Assembly: GCA_964343805.1 (NCBI GenBank)
Contig: CAYFLR010000014.1
Coordinates: 42,066 to 106,065, forward strand
Origin: CAYFLR01 sp964343805
Lineage (GTDB): Bacteria; Bdellovibrionota_B; Oligoflexia; CAYFLR01
Direction of reading: 5' to 3'
DNA: 64,000 nucleotides
The translations under genes were made by a program, and so were the position numbers. The notes beneath the pieces are model-generated. The model did not search any database, was not told the origin of the DNA, and saw only the letters and a list, made by a program, of their open reading frames with translations. Below are positions 55,058 to 63,660 of this stretch, in pieces. Every line of letters starts with the position of its first letter. Position 1 is the first letter of the stretch.

Positions 55058-55059
55058 CT

Positions 55060-55917
55060 TTGAGTAAATTAGAAAGTCGCAAATTAAGAGAGAAGATTTT
55101 TAAAATGGGATGCCGGGTCCTCACTTGGATGGCTTTGGTTATTTTATCTATTTTGATCTATTCCATCATCAAAGAGGGGTATGGCTGGTTCGATATGCAG
55201 TTTTTAACCAGTTTTCCTTCTCGCTTTGTCCATAAAGCGGGGATCAAAGCCGGGATTGCTGGCACCTTTTGGGTGATGGCTTTTACCGCCGTTATCTCAA
55301 TTCCAATAGGAGTTTTAACCGCTGTTTACTTGCAGGAGTATGGTGTTAAAGGAAAGATCGGGAAACTGATAGAGATCAATATTTCCAATTTGGCCGGAGT
55401 TCCCTCCATTGTATATGGGCTTTTGGGTCTTGCTCTCTTTGTTCGTTACTTTGGGCAAGGCAACAGTGTGTTGGCGGCGAGCTTTACATTGAGCTTACTT
55501 ATTATGCCCATTATTATTGTTTCCACCCGAGAGACTTTAAGGGCGATCCCTGATTCCATCAGGTGGGGGGCTTATGCCCTGGGTGCGCAAAAATGGCAGG
55601 TGGTTTTTGGTCAAATTTTACCCATTGCCCTGCCAGGTATTATGACCGGAGTGATCTTATCTCTCTCAAGAGCCATTGGTGAGACCGCCCCTCTTATTAT
55701 TATTGGAGCTCTCTCTTATGTCTCTTTTACCCCCGAATCTCCCCTGGATGAATTTACCGTGATGCCCATTCAAATCTACAATTGGGCATCTCGTCCTCAA
55801 GTGAAATTTCATGAGCTGGCGGCCAGTGGGATTATCTCACTGCTGGCTATAATGCTTATTATGAACCTTGTTGCGGTAATAATCCGCCAGAAAACCCAGA
55901 AAAGAGTTAAACTATGA
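55060..55917 (+). CDS. pstA: Phosphate ABC transporter permease PstA
   Basis: This 285-residue permease uses a TTG start two bases after the pstC stop. PstA features are IPIGVLTAVYLQEYG, NLAGVPSIVYGLLGLALFV, WGAYALGAQKWQVVFGQILP and SRAIGETAPLIIIGA. It partners PstC. Its TGA stop overlaps the pstB ATG (ATGA), so translation is coupled. Confidence 0.95.
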   Translation: MSKLESRKLREKIFKMGCRVLTWMALVILSILIYSIIKEGYGWFDMQFLTSFPSRFVHKAGIKAGIAGTFWVMAFTAVISIPIGVLTAVYLQEYGVKGKIGKLIEINISNLAGVPSIVYGLLGLALFVRYFGQGNSVLAASFTLSLLIMPIIIVSTRETLRAIPDSIRWGAYALGAQKWQVVFGQILPIALPGIMTGVILSLSRAIGETAPLIIIGALSYVSFTPESPLDEFTVMPIQIYNWASRPQVKFHELAASGIISLLAIMLIMNLVAVIIRQKTQKRVKL

Positions 55918-56666
55918 ATATAGAAAACCCAGTGATTAAAGCGAAAGGTGTGAATATTTTTTATGGTGATAATCAGGCTATAAAAAATGTCAGTCTCGAT
56001 GTGCCCAAAAACCGAGTGACTGCTATTATAGGACCTTCCGGTTGTGGTAAGAGCACTTTGCTCCGATCTTTTAATCGAATGAATGATTTTGTTCCGAGTT
56101 TAAGGCAAGAAGGATCTATCTTGTTTGAAGGAACCAACCTCCTTGAAAATGATCCGATTGAGGTACGCACTCGAATTGGCATGGTCTTTCAAAAGCCCAA
56201 TCCCTTTCCTCAATCCATCTATAACAACATTATTTGGGGACCTAAAATACATGGTTTCAAATGCAATTATGATGAGCTGGTAGAATCTTGTCTTAAAAAA
56301 GCAGGACTTTGGAATGAGGTGAAAGATCGACTTAAAAGCAGTGCCACCGAGCTTTCTGGTGGGCAACAGCAACGTCTTTGCATCGCACGAGCCATTGCCA
56401 TGAAACCGGAAGTGATTTTGATGGATGAACCCTGTTCCGCTTTAGATCCTAGATCCACCACCATTATCGAAGATTTGATTGCTGAATTGCGTAAGGATTT
56501 TACCATTATTATTGTGACTCATAATATGCAACAAGCGGCTCGCATTTCTGATCATACCGCCTTTTTCTATGAAGGGGAACTGATCGAGTATGACATGACA
56601 GATAAGATGTTTACCACCCCTTCATTAAAACAAACTGAGGATTATATAACCGGCCGCTTTGGCTAG
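55914..56666 (+). CDS. pstB: Phosphate ABC transporter ATP-binding protein
   Basis: This 250-residue ATPase drives PstCA. Walker A is GPSGCGKSTLL, followed by RSFNRMNDFVPSLR as in PstB, Q-loop MVFQKPNPFPQSIY, signature LSGGQQQRL, Walker B VILMDEPCSALDP, and switch His in IIVTHNMQQAARISD. Length and motifs are standard. Confidence 0.97.
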   Translation: MNIENPVIKAKGVNIFYGDNQAIKNVSLDVPKNRVTAIIGPSGCGKSTLLRSFNRMNDFVPSLRQEGSILFEGTNLLENDPIEVRTRIGMVFQKPNPFPQSIYNNIIWGPKIHGFKCNYDELVESCLKKAGLWNEVKDRLKSSATELSGGQQQRLCIARAIAMKPEVILMDEPCSALDPRSTTIIEDLIAELRKDFTIIIVTHNMQQAARISDHTAFFYEGELIEYDMTDKMFTTPSLKQTEDYITGRFG

Positions 56667-56675
56667 GAGAGTAAG

Positions 56676-57286
56676 ATGACTAAGCATTTAGAAAATGAAT
56701 TAGCGGCCTTAAAAGCCAAACTTTATTCCATGACCCATGAAATTGAAAAGATGGTAGATAAGGCTCTTTTGGCCGTGATGAAAAGAGATGCCACGCTTGC
56801 GAAAGAGGTGATTGATTTTGATTCCACTATCGATCAAAAAGAGGTGGATTTAGAAGAGGAGTGCCTTAAAATTCTTGCCCTGCACCAACCGGTGGCCATC
56901 GATTTGCGCTATATCATTGGCGTTTTAAAACTTAATAATGATCTCGAACGCATTGGCGATTTAGCGGTGAATATTGCTGAGAGGGCAGTTCAATTAGCTG
57001 AATTTGAACCCGTAGATGCTCCCTTTGATTTTGATCAAATGGCCGGCAAANNNNNNNNNNNNNNNNNNNNNNNNNNNNNNNNNNNNNNNNNNNNNNNNNN
57101 NNNNNNNNNNNNNNNNNNNNNNNNNTGAAAGAGCAGCCTTTATTTGTGGAAAGCTATATTCAGTATCTTTCGGTATCTAGGCAACTAGAAAGAATAGCCG
57201 ATTACTGCACCAATATTACAGAAGATGTGATCTACATGATTGATGGCAAGATTGTCCGTCACCAACCTGATGAAATTCCTTCCTAA
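56676..57286 (+). CDS. phoU: Phosphate-system accessory protein PhoU, broken by an assembly gap
   Basis: Residues 1-125 are typical PhoU (LAALKAKLYSMTHEIEKMV; LDLRYIIGVLKLNNDLERIG with the metal-binding region). A 75-N run follows, and after it the frame encodes the second PhoU half ending QLERIADYCTNITEDVIYMI and a TAA at 57284-57286. As written, the two parts are in different frames, so the true gap is not 75 bases; the gene itself is probably intact. PhoU forms helical bundles at the membrane and dampens Pho signalling when phosphate is ample. Confidence 0.9.
57051..57125. other. Assembly gap (75 N) inside phoU
   Basis: The N-run is of estimated length. The reading frame after it is shifted relative to the frame before it, so the run length is wrong by at least one base modulo three. 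Confidence 0.9.
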
Positions 57287-57361
57287 ATTACAAACTTGCA
57301 ATCCCTTTTTCCTTTTACTAATATAGCGGCGGGCACTAATTCAACCTAAAGGAACCCTGCT

Positions 57362-58309
57362 ATGTTAAAAAGAAATCCAGGAATCCCTCTCGATTTAGAG
57401 TGGGTCAGGAAGGTGCAAGTGAACCGTCCTGCGGTGGAAAAGCGAGCCTCCGAATTAGGAAAGAGGCGTACGGTCAAAAAACAGTGGCAAGCAGCATGGC
57501 TTTTAAAAGCCATCGCTTGTACGGACCTCACTACCTTAAGTGGAGATGATACTACTCGCCGAGTAGAGCGCCTTTGTGGAAAGGCCAAGATGCCTGTGAG
57601 CCCGGAGATTTTAGATCAATTAGGTTTTACAGAGAAGTTGCAAGTGGCGGCGGTCTGTGTCTATCACAACTTTATCAAAGACGCCAAAAGAACCCTGGCT
57701 AAAACTCCGATCAATATAGCTGCGGTTTCTACCGGATTTCCTGCCGGGCAGGTTTCTTTAGAGCATAAAATTGAGCAGATCAAAGCCTCGGTGGCTGATG
57801 GCGCTAATGAGATTGATATTGTGATTAACCGTTCTCAAGTCTTAACAGGCGATTGGCAAGCTATGTACGATGAGGTGGCTGCCTATCGCAAGGCCTGTAA
57901 AGAGGCTCATATCAAAACAATACTTGCCACTGGTGATTTAGCAACCCTGGCGAACGTGGCTAAGGCCAGTGTAGTCTGTATGATGGCGGGAGCTGATTTT
58001 ATCAAAACTAGCACCGGTAAAGAGACGGAAAATGCCACCCTCCCTGTAGGTCTGGTGATGGTTCGTATGATTAGGGATTACTTTGATCGAACTGGATTTA
58101 AAGTGGGCTTCAAACCTGCTGGTGGAGTTTCTAAAGCGAAGCAAGCTATCGAGTGGCTAATTTTGATGAAAGAAGAGTTAGGAGATGACTGGCTTGATCC
58201 TCATTTGTTCCGTTTTGGAGCCAGCAGTCTGTTAAACGATATCGAGAGACAGTTAGAGCATTACGCCACCGGGCGATATTCAGCTGGATATAGACATCCT
58301 GTTGGATGA
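57362..58309 (+). CDS. deoC: Deoxyribose-phosphate aldolase
   Basis: This 315-residue enzyme cleaves 2-deoxyribose-5-phosphate into glyceraldehyde-3-phosphate and acetaldehyde. The Schiff-base lysine is in ADFIKTSTGK, the second lysine in GFKPAGGVS, and NEIDIVINR is the usual active-site strand. Its N-terminal extension of about 70 residues makes it longer than E. coli DeoC and like the longer (eukaryote-like) form. It sits 13 bases before the ALDH16 gene, which would oxidise the acetaldehyde, so together they salvage carbon from deoxynucleosides. Confidence 0.95.
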   Translation: MLKRNPGIPLDLEWVRKVQVNRPAVEKRASELGKRRTVKKQWQAAWLLKAIACTDLTTLSGDDTTRRVERLCGKAKMPVSPEILDQLGFTEKLQVAAVCVYHNFIKDAKRTLAKTPINIAAVSTGFPAGQVSLEHKIEQIKASVADGANEIDIVINRSQVLTGDWQAMYDEVAAYRKACKEAHIKTILATGDLATLANVAKASVVCMMAGADFIKTSTGKETENATLPVGLVMVRMIRDYFDRTGFKVGFKPAGGVSKAKQAIEWLILMKEELGDDWLDPHLFRFGASSLLNDIERQLEHYATGRYSAGYRHPVG

Positions 58310-58322
58310 GAGGGAGATTTTG

Positions 58323-60698
58323 ATGAAAATAAATGAGGTATATAAAAATATGGCATATGGACCTGCTTTAGAAAGCCGAGAGATGGCTGATAAATGGCTC
58401 GAAGAGCATAATAAAAAGTTCGATCTTTATATTGATGGAAAATGGCAAACTCCACTTTCAAAGAAATATTTTAAAACGGTGAATCCCGCCACTGAAGAGG
58501 TGATTGCTGAACTTGCTTCCGCCAATTCGAAAGATGTGGATAAGGCGGTGAAGGCGGCCAAAAAAGCTCTCCCTGCTTGGGTTAAACTCGGATATCATGG
58601 CCGGGCACGTTATCTTTATGCCATTGCTAGGCTCCTGCAAAAAAACGCTCGCCTGTTTGCAGTCCTTGAATCTTTAGATAATGGTAAACCCATCAGAGAA
58701 TCACGTGATGTGGATATTCCTCTCGTGATCCGACACTTTTATCATCATGCGGGCTGGGCACAACTTATGAAAAGTGAGATGGATGGCTACCAAGAATTGG
58801 GGGTGGTGGGACAAATCATTCCTTGGAATTTCCCTCTTCTGATGATGGCATGGAAAATAGCTCCCGCCATTGCCATGGGAAATACCGTGGTTTTAAAACC
58901 CGCTTCCGTCACTTCACTAACCGCTATCGCTTTTGCTGAAATTTGTGAAAAGGCTGGAATTCCAGCAGGTGTAGTCAATATTCTTTCTGGCGATCGAAAA
59001 ATGGGCGGAGCCATTATTGACCATCCTGGTATTTCAAAAATCGCCTTTACTGGTTCCACCGAGGTGGGACAGATTATTCGTAAAGCCACAGCCGGCAGCG
59101 GAAAAAAACTCTCTTTAGAATTAGGGGGGAAATCTCCTATTATTGTACTGGAAGATGCCGATCAAGACAGCGCGGTGGAAGGCGTGGTGAATGCCATCTG
59201 GTTTAATCAAGGGCAGGTTTGCTGCGCCGGTTCCAGACTCCTGGTGCAAGAGAGCATTGCTAAAGAATTTATGGCCAAACTTAAAAAACGCATGAAAACT
59301 CTACGGGTGGGAAATCCCCTCGATAAAACCATTGATGTGGGCGCCATCGTTTCCAAAGGACAACTTAAAACGGTGAATGAGCTAGTTGCTCAAGGTGAGA
59401 AAGAGGGTTATGAAAAATGTCAATTCTCTCCGCTACCCAAGGGAAAAGGGCTGTATTTTGCACCCACTTTATTCCCCAAAATGGATCCGGCAGCAACCCT
59501 CGCTCAAACAGAAATATTTGGCCCTGTGCTGGTTGCCATGACCTTTAGAACTCCCAAGGAAGCCATTCAACTGGCCAATAACACTCGTTACGGACTCGCT
59601 GCGAGTATCTGGACAGAAAATATCAGTACTGCGCTCACCATTGCCCCCGAAGTAAAAGCTGGGACCGTCTGGATTAATTGTCATAACTCTTTTGATGCAG
59701 CTGCCGGCTTTGGTGGTTATAGGGAATCAGGTTACGGTCGAGAAGGGGGCAAAGAGGGACTTTTCGAATATGTAAAGAAATCTCTGCCAGCCATTAAGAA
59801 AGAAAAACGATCATTCAAGGTTGCAAAAAATTCAAAACGCAGCACCTTGCCTCTAGTGGATCGAACTGCTAAAAACTACATTGGTGGAAAGCAAGCAAGG
59901 CCAGATAGTGGCTACAGTATGGATATAAAAGGAGCGGACGGTCAGGTGATTACCCAGGTTCCTCATGGAAATCGAAAAGATATTCGTAATGCAGTGGAAG
60001 CGGCCAATGCTTCTAAGAAATGGGCCGGAATGACAGGTCATGGAAGGGCGCAAGTGCTCTATTACATAGCTGAGAATCTCACAGCTCGCAGAGAAGAGTT
60101 TGCTGGGCGCCTTGCACAAATGCTGGGTGGAACCCTGGCAAATAACTATGAAGAGGTGGATAAGAGTATCGATCGTATTTATGAATATGCCGCCCAGGCA
60201 GATAAATATGATGGTGCTGCTCACAGCACTTTGAAAAAATACATCACCATTGCCATGAATGAACCCGCTGGATTGATGGGTATTCGTTGTTCTGAAGACG
60301 CCCCTCTACTGGGTTTTATTTCAACCGTGATACCTGCTATTGCTATGGGTAACAGTGTCATTGTCATTCCATCAGAAAAGCACTCTTTAGCCGTCACTGA
60401 TTTTTATCAAATTCTTGAAACCTCCGATCTTCCTGCAGGAGTTATCAATATTGTCACTGGACCCGCCGATGAATTAGCTGAGGTTCTGGCAGCTCATGAT
60501 GATGTGGAAGAGGTTTGGTACTTTGGTAAGACCGCTGGCGGAGAAAAGGTGGAAGCTGCTTCCATTGGCAATATGAAACGCACTTGGGTGAATCAAGAAC
60601 AAAAGTGGGATTGGTTCAATGATGAACAAAGTAAGGGGCGTGAATTCTTAAGACATGCCACCCGCGTCAAAAATGTATGGATACCCTATGGAGTCTAA
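58323..60698 (+). CDS. ALDH16-type double aldehyde dehydrogenase
   Basis: The 791-residue protein has two aldehyde dehydrogenase domains. The first (about 35-490) is complete: PWNFPLLMMAWK, FTGSTEVGQ, LELGGKSP, catalytic Cys in GQVCCAGSRLL, EIFGPVLV. The second (about 510-791) is shortened and has lost the active-site Cys and Glu region (YITIAMNEPAGLMG; GNSVIVIPSEKHSLAV), as in the ALDH16 family where it serves structurally. The start at 58323 follows GGGAG; an earlier in-frame start at 58302 would overlap deoC. With deoC it forms an acetaldehyde-disposal pair. Confidence 0.92.
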   Translation: MKINEVYKNMAYGPALESREMADKWLEEHNKKFDLYIDGKWQTPLSKKYFKTVNPATEEVIAELASANSKDVDKAVKAAKKALPAWVKLGYHGRARYLYAIARLLQKNARLFAVLESLDNGKPIRESRDVDIPLVIRHFYHHAGWAQLMKSEMDGYQELGVVGQIIPWNFPLLMMAWKIAPAIAMGNTVVLKPASVTSLTAIAFAEICEKAGIPAGVVNILSGDRKMGGAIIDHPGISKIAFTGSTEVGQIIRKATAGSGKKLSLELGGKSPIIVLEDADQDSAVEGVVNAIWFNQGQVCCAGSRLLVQESIAKEFMAKLKKRMKTLRVGNPLDKTIDVGAIVSKGQLKTVNELVAQGEKEGYEKCQFSPLPKGKGLYFAPTLFPKMDPAATLAQTEIFGPVLVAMTFRTPKEAIQLANNTRYGLAASIWTENISTALTIAPEVKAGTVWINCHNSFDAAAGFGGYRESGYGREGGKEGLFEYVKKSLPAIKKEKRSFKVAKNSKRSTLPLVDRTAKNYIGGKQARPDSGYSMDIKGADGQVITQVPHGNRKDIRNAVEAANASKKWAGMTGHGRAQVLYYIAENLTARREEFAGRLAQMLGGTLANNYEEVDKSIDRIYEYAAQADKYDGAAHSTLKKYITIAMNEPAGLMGIRCSEDAPLLGFISTVIPAIAMGNSVIVIPSEKHSLAVTDFYQILETSDLPAGVINIVTGPADELAEVLAAHDDVEEVWYFGKTAGGEKVEAASIGNMKRTWVNQEQKWDWFNDEQSKGREFLRHATRVKNVWIPYGV

Positions 60699-61182
60699 AT
60701 TCAAAATTATTCCCACATTACTTGGTGAATTCACCGTTTGGTGGACAGATAAAGGTCTTTGTAAATTAAGTTTACCCGATAAAAAAAGACCAGCGAGGCA
60801 GCAAGAGAGCTCAGTTATACCCATCTTTATTTTACAACTTGAGCAAAAGTTAAAATCCTTTGCTAAAGGGGAACCCGTTGACTTTCAATCCATCCCTCTT
60901 GATTTTAAAAAGAGCTCTTTTCAAGCTCAGGTTTATAAAGCATTGCAAAAAATTGCTCCTGGTCAAATTTTAACCTATCAAGAATTGGCCGAAAAAGTGG
61001 GATCTCCGGGGGCCGCAAGAGCGGTGGGCAGCGCCATGAGTAAAAACCCGGTGCCCATTGTGATTCCTTGTCATCGAGTCCTTCCTAAAACGGGTAAGAC
61101 AGTGGGATTTTATTCGGGTTATGGCGGCACTAAAACCAAGGAAAAGTTGCTGAGGCTGGAAAAGGCTGAGCTTCCTTTCTAA
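60688..61182 (+). CDS. ogt: Methylated-DNA-protein cysteine methyltransferase
   Basis: This 164-residue repair protein removes alkyl groups from O6-guanine by irreversible transfer to its own cysteine. The active site is VIPCHRVLP, preceded by the winged-helix segment GSPGAARAVGSAMSKNP and arginine finger, and followed by GFYSGYGGTKTKEKLL. The start at 60688 overlaps the ALDH16 stop by 11 bases; a second ATG at 60673 is possible. It is the last gene of the deoC operon; the functional link is unclear. Confidence 0.9.
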   Translation: MESKFKIIPTLLGEFTVWWTDKGLCKLSLPDKKRPARQQESSVIPIFILQLEQKLKSFAKGEPVDFQSIPLDFKKSSFQAQVYKALQKIAPGQILTYQELAEKVGSPGAARAVGSAMSKNPVPIVIPCHRVLPKTGKTVGFYSGYGGTKTKEKLLRLEKAELPF

Positions 61183-61189
61183 CTAAGTC

Positions 61190-61372
61190 TAGGGCGTGTT
61201 GACATTTGGTTATCTATTACGAGCAAAATCTCTGGCCCGCAACTTTGTCAAGAACACAGAAAGAATCCTCGCTGTACTTAGAGTACACCTCCGGTCCTTT
61301 CTGTAACCTTTCCTTGTTGCGGGATTCAAAGCTTTTCCTCTCATTACGAAAACAAAATGTCAACACGCCCTA
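61190..61372. mobile_element. MITE-like palindromic element with 18-bp terminal inverted repeats
   Basis: TAGGGCGTGTTGACATTT (61190-61207) is repeated perfectly in inverse at 61355-61372. Inside, more inverted pairs are nested: CCCGCAAC with GTTGCGGG, ACAGAAAG with CTTTCTGT, and TGTACT-TAG-AGTACA at the centre, so the 183-base element folds into one long hairpin. If TA is the target duplication, the element proper begins with GGGCGTG. It has no gene and would need a transposase in trans. Its right end contains the stop codon of the LysR gene. Confidence 0.85.
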
Positions 61373-62223
61373 ATGACTTTTCCTATGGGAATTAATTTCC
61401 TTAACTCTTTCCGGTAGAGGATATAAAACGGCGTGGGTTTTAGGTAGGTGGAATCCACTGGCACCGTGCGAACTTCTTTTGAACTTGATGAAAAGGAATT
61501 TGAACAAAGAGTGTAACCCAATCCTTGCTCAACCATCTGGACAATGGTCATCCAGTCATCCATCTCTCTTTTTACCGGAATTTGGTTTAAAGGAAATTTA
61601 ACCTTCCGACACCAATCAGTCATATGCGGGAAACGCTGATTATAGCCTAAATAAGGAGTTCGCTCTAAGAATTGATGATCTTTAAATTGAGAGAGTGTGA
61701 TCTTTCTCTTTCCAAAAAATTTTCGATGAATCAAAAAATGAAAGGAGACCTCCATCACCTTTCTCTTTATAAATTCAGCAGATGAGGGAGGATCATGAAT
61801 CAAAATGTAATCCACCTTATCGCTGGCCAAAGCGTCTAAGGCCTGCTGGTTATTTAAATTTAGAAAAGTAATTTGCCCCGGAAAAATAAATCTCTCTTGC
61901 AGCTCGGAGAGAATCTCTCTTCTTCCTGCCACTTTGATTTCCAACAGGGCGGGATCCTCAAACTTTCTGAGACTTCTTTTGAGTTGTAATTCCAACTCAT
62001 CAAATTGAGGAGCCAGATTTTGGTAAAGCTCTTGCCCGAGCTTGTTAGGAATTTTCTTTTTACCCTGATTAATAAAAAGCGGCTTACCTAAATACTCTTC
62101 CAAAGACTTAAGTCGATGGGTCACGCCTGGTTGTGTACAGCCGAGGCGCTCGGAAGCCTCATAGATATTTTTTGATTCCACAAAAGTGATAAAAGTTTTT
62201 AATTGTTCATAAGGGAGACTCAT
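61360..62223 (-). CDS. LysR-family transcriptional regulator
   Basis: This 287-residue regulator has an N-terminal LysR helix-turn-helix (LKTFITFVESKNIYEASERL; TQPGVTHRLKSLEEYLGKPL) and a C-terminal periplasmic-binding-like effector domain. The start at 62223 gives the normal family N-terminus; the frame runs six codons further. The last residues, RAC and the TGA stop, are encoded by the terminal repeat of the palindromic element, so insertion has replaced the original 3' end and may have shortened the protein slightly. It is divergent from the small secreted gene at 62431, a possible target. Confidence 0.88.
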   Translation of the reverse strand: MSLPYEQLKTFITFVESKNIYEASERLGCTQPGVTHRLKSLEEYLGKPLFINQGKKKIPNKLGQELYQNLAPQFDELELQLKRSLRKFEDPALLEIKVAGRREILSELQERFIFPGQITFLNLNNQQALDALASDKVDYILIHDPPSSAEFIKRKVMEVSFHFLIHRKFFGKRKITLSQFKDHQFLERTPYLGYNQRFPHMTDWCRKVKFPLNQIPVKREMDDWMTIVQMVEQGLGYTLCSNSFSSSSKEVRTVPVDSTYLKPTPFYILYRKELRKLIPIGKVIRAC

Positions 62224-62303
62224 AATAAATAAATTTATCATAATAATTAAAAATAATCATTTTATTTATTATTTGAGCTGAGCTATAAAGCAGTTGAACA
62301 GGC

Positions 62304-62345
62304 GATTTGCACAATCTCCGCCGTTCAGGGCGGAGTTAGCAAATC
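62304..62345 (+). repeat. Stem-loop in the leader of the 62431 gene
   Basis: GATTTGC (62304-62310) pairs with GCAAATC (62339-62345), and inside it CTCCGCC (62316-62322) pairs with GGCGGAG (62329-62335). This makes a strong two-part hairpin, GC-rich against an AT-rich background. It lies upstream of a terminator-like hairpin, so it may be part of a regulatory leader or a REP-type element. Confidence 0.6.
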
Positions 62346-62372
62346 TTTCAAAATTACTACTTCCCTACTGTA

Positions 62373-62416
62373 GAAGAATCCCACGCATTTATGCGGGGGA
62401 GTTCTTCAACTTTTTT
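62373..62416 (+). terminator. Terminator-like hairpin directly before a ribosome site (possible attenuator)
   Basis: GAAGAATCCCACGCAT pairs with ATGCGGGGGAGTTCTTC (one bulge, one mismatch) and is followed by AACTTTTTT. The T-run leads straight into GAAGGAG (62417-62423) and the ATG at 62431. No plus-strand gene ends nearby, so it would act on the leader of the 62431 gene. Confidence 0.65.
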
Positions 62417-62430
62417 GAAGGAGAAACAAA

Positions 62431-62817
62431 ATGAGAAAAGCCATTTTATTAATAATCATGTTAAACCTACCTGCCTTATTATGGGCTAACGAATCCACAA
62501 ACTTTTTTGATAAAATCTACAATAGCGAAAACTTCAGCCAACATACTCAGGAAATCAAACTACAAGATATCCCTTTAAAGATTCGTGGTGAAATTCGTGA
62601 TGCGGTCAACTGGATTGAAGAACGTTCCTTTGAAGGCACTGATTATATGGCCTATGTAGAGGGGATTTACCTCGTGTTTAAGAGAGTCGAAGATCAAGCT
62701 CCTAGTGGATATATGGTGATTGGTTACGGTTCTGGCGAACCTGATTACAATGAATCCATGGCATTTGGTTTTGACATGGGTGGAAAGCTGGTGTTTGAAG
62801 ACATCCTCGATTGGTAG
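62431..62817 (+). CDS. Small secreted protein of unknown function
   Basis: This 128-residue protein has a signal peptide (MRKAILLIIMLNLPALLWA) and a mature domain of about 108 residues with no cysteine. The acidic, aromatic sequence (AVNWIEERSFEGTDYMAYVE; SGYMVIGYGSGEPDYNESMA) suggests a small alpha/beta fold. No family is recognised. The ribosome site GAAGGAG is strong, but the leader holds two hairpins, the second terminator-like, so its expression is probably conditional. It is divergent from the LysR gene. Confidence 0.75.
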   Translation: MRKAILLIIMLNLPALLWANESTNFFDKIYNSENFSQHTQEIKLQDIPLKIRGEIRDAVNWIEERSFEGTDYMAYVEGIYLVFKRVEDQAPSGYMVIGYGSGEPDYNESMAFGFDMGGKLVFEDILDW

Positions 62818-62824
62818 AAAAATG

Positions 62825-63574
62825 TCAGTCAGTAGCTTGTCTCATAGCGAGTTGGGCTTTGATTGCTGATACTAAAGAGGGTTCTGGTGGTTTTTGCTTG
62901 AGCCTTCGGATAGTGCGGGTAGAAATTTCTAAATAACCTGCTTGCTGCACCGGGGATAGATCCTTCTTTGATAGAAAAAGTGCCGCTCGCTTTGCCTTTC
63001 TTACAATCCCAATATTCTTTTTTAAGTGGTAAATACCGGTAGCTGACTTTATTGCCTCCCTTAAATCTTTGTAGCTTTTTGTTTCCAAAGTAGGATCTCT
63101 TTTTAGAAAATGTAGGAGCGTGCTTCTTTTTATTCGAGGTAAGTAGTCTGATATGTGGTTATAAAGCGGTTTCTCAAAGACTCTCAAGTTTAAAAGGTCT
63201 GGTAAATTGCTGGCATCATGGAAGGGATCGATGAGGGTTTGGTGGTGATCCTCTTGCCTCATTATGTATTGAAATGTCTGTAGAAGGTGGTTCTGATTTG
63301 CAATGGGTTTTATAAAACCTGGTGAAAAGCCGATAGCTAGGTTTAATCTTTTATTGATCACCGTCTCTAAAACTTGAGTGAGTTTTCCTGCACTCTCTCT
63401 ACTTTGTACAACAAGTAAATGGATATGGGTGTCAACTAATCTCCAAGTGAGAATTTGGTACTTATTGGCTAGACCACTAATAATGTTTACTATTTCAAAT
63501 CGTTGTTGCTTAGTGGGAGCGATCACACGGTTGTCTCTCAGACGCAGGACCAAATGATGAGCAAAGGCGCTTAT
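62825..63574 (-). CDS. RAYT-type Y1 transposase beside a hairpin repeat array
   Basis: This HUH-type tyrosine transposase of about 249 residues has the motif DTHIHLLVV (HUH), a likely catalytic Tyr in FQYIMRQEDHH, and a C-terminal helix-turn-helix-like segment (QAGYLEISTRTIRRLKQK). Family similarity (AHHLVLRLRDNR) begins before the first conventional start (TTG at 63553), and a perfect AAGGAGG (63580-63586) sits five bases upstream of an in-frame ATA at 63574. The start is therefore probably this ATA, perhaps a mutated ATG. The 62-bp hairpin repeats begin 87 bases upstream, the classic RAYT/REP arrangement. Confidence 0.8.
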   Translation of the reverse strand: MSAFAHHLVLRLRDNRVIAPTKQQRFEIVNIISGLANKYQILTWRLVDTHIHLLVVQSRESAGKLTQVLETVINKRLNLAIGFSPGFIKPIANQNHLLQTFQYIMRQEDHHQTLIDPFHDASNLPDLLNLRVFEKPLYNHISDYLPRIKRSTLLHFLKRDPTLETKSYKDLREAIKSATGIYHLKKNIGIVRKAKRAALFLSKKDLSPVQQAGYLEISTRTIRRLKQKPPEPSLVSAIKAQLAMRQATD

Positions 63575-63660
63575 AATAACCTCCTTATTGTGTTCCCCAA
63601 GAGTATGAGGAAGGGGAGTTGTGGGTATCTAAAAACAGGGTTTTGGTCAAGTCTTTTTTA

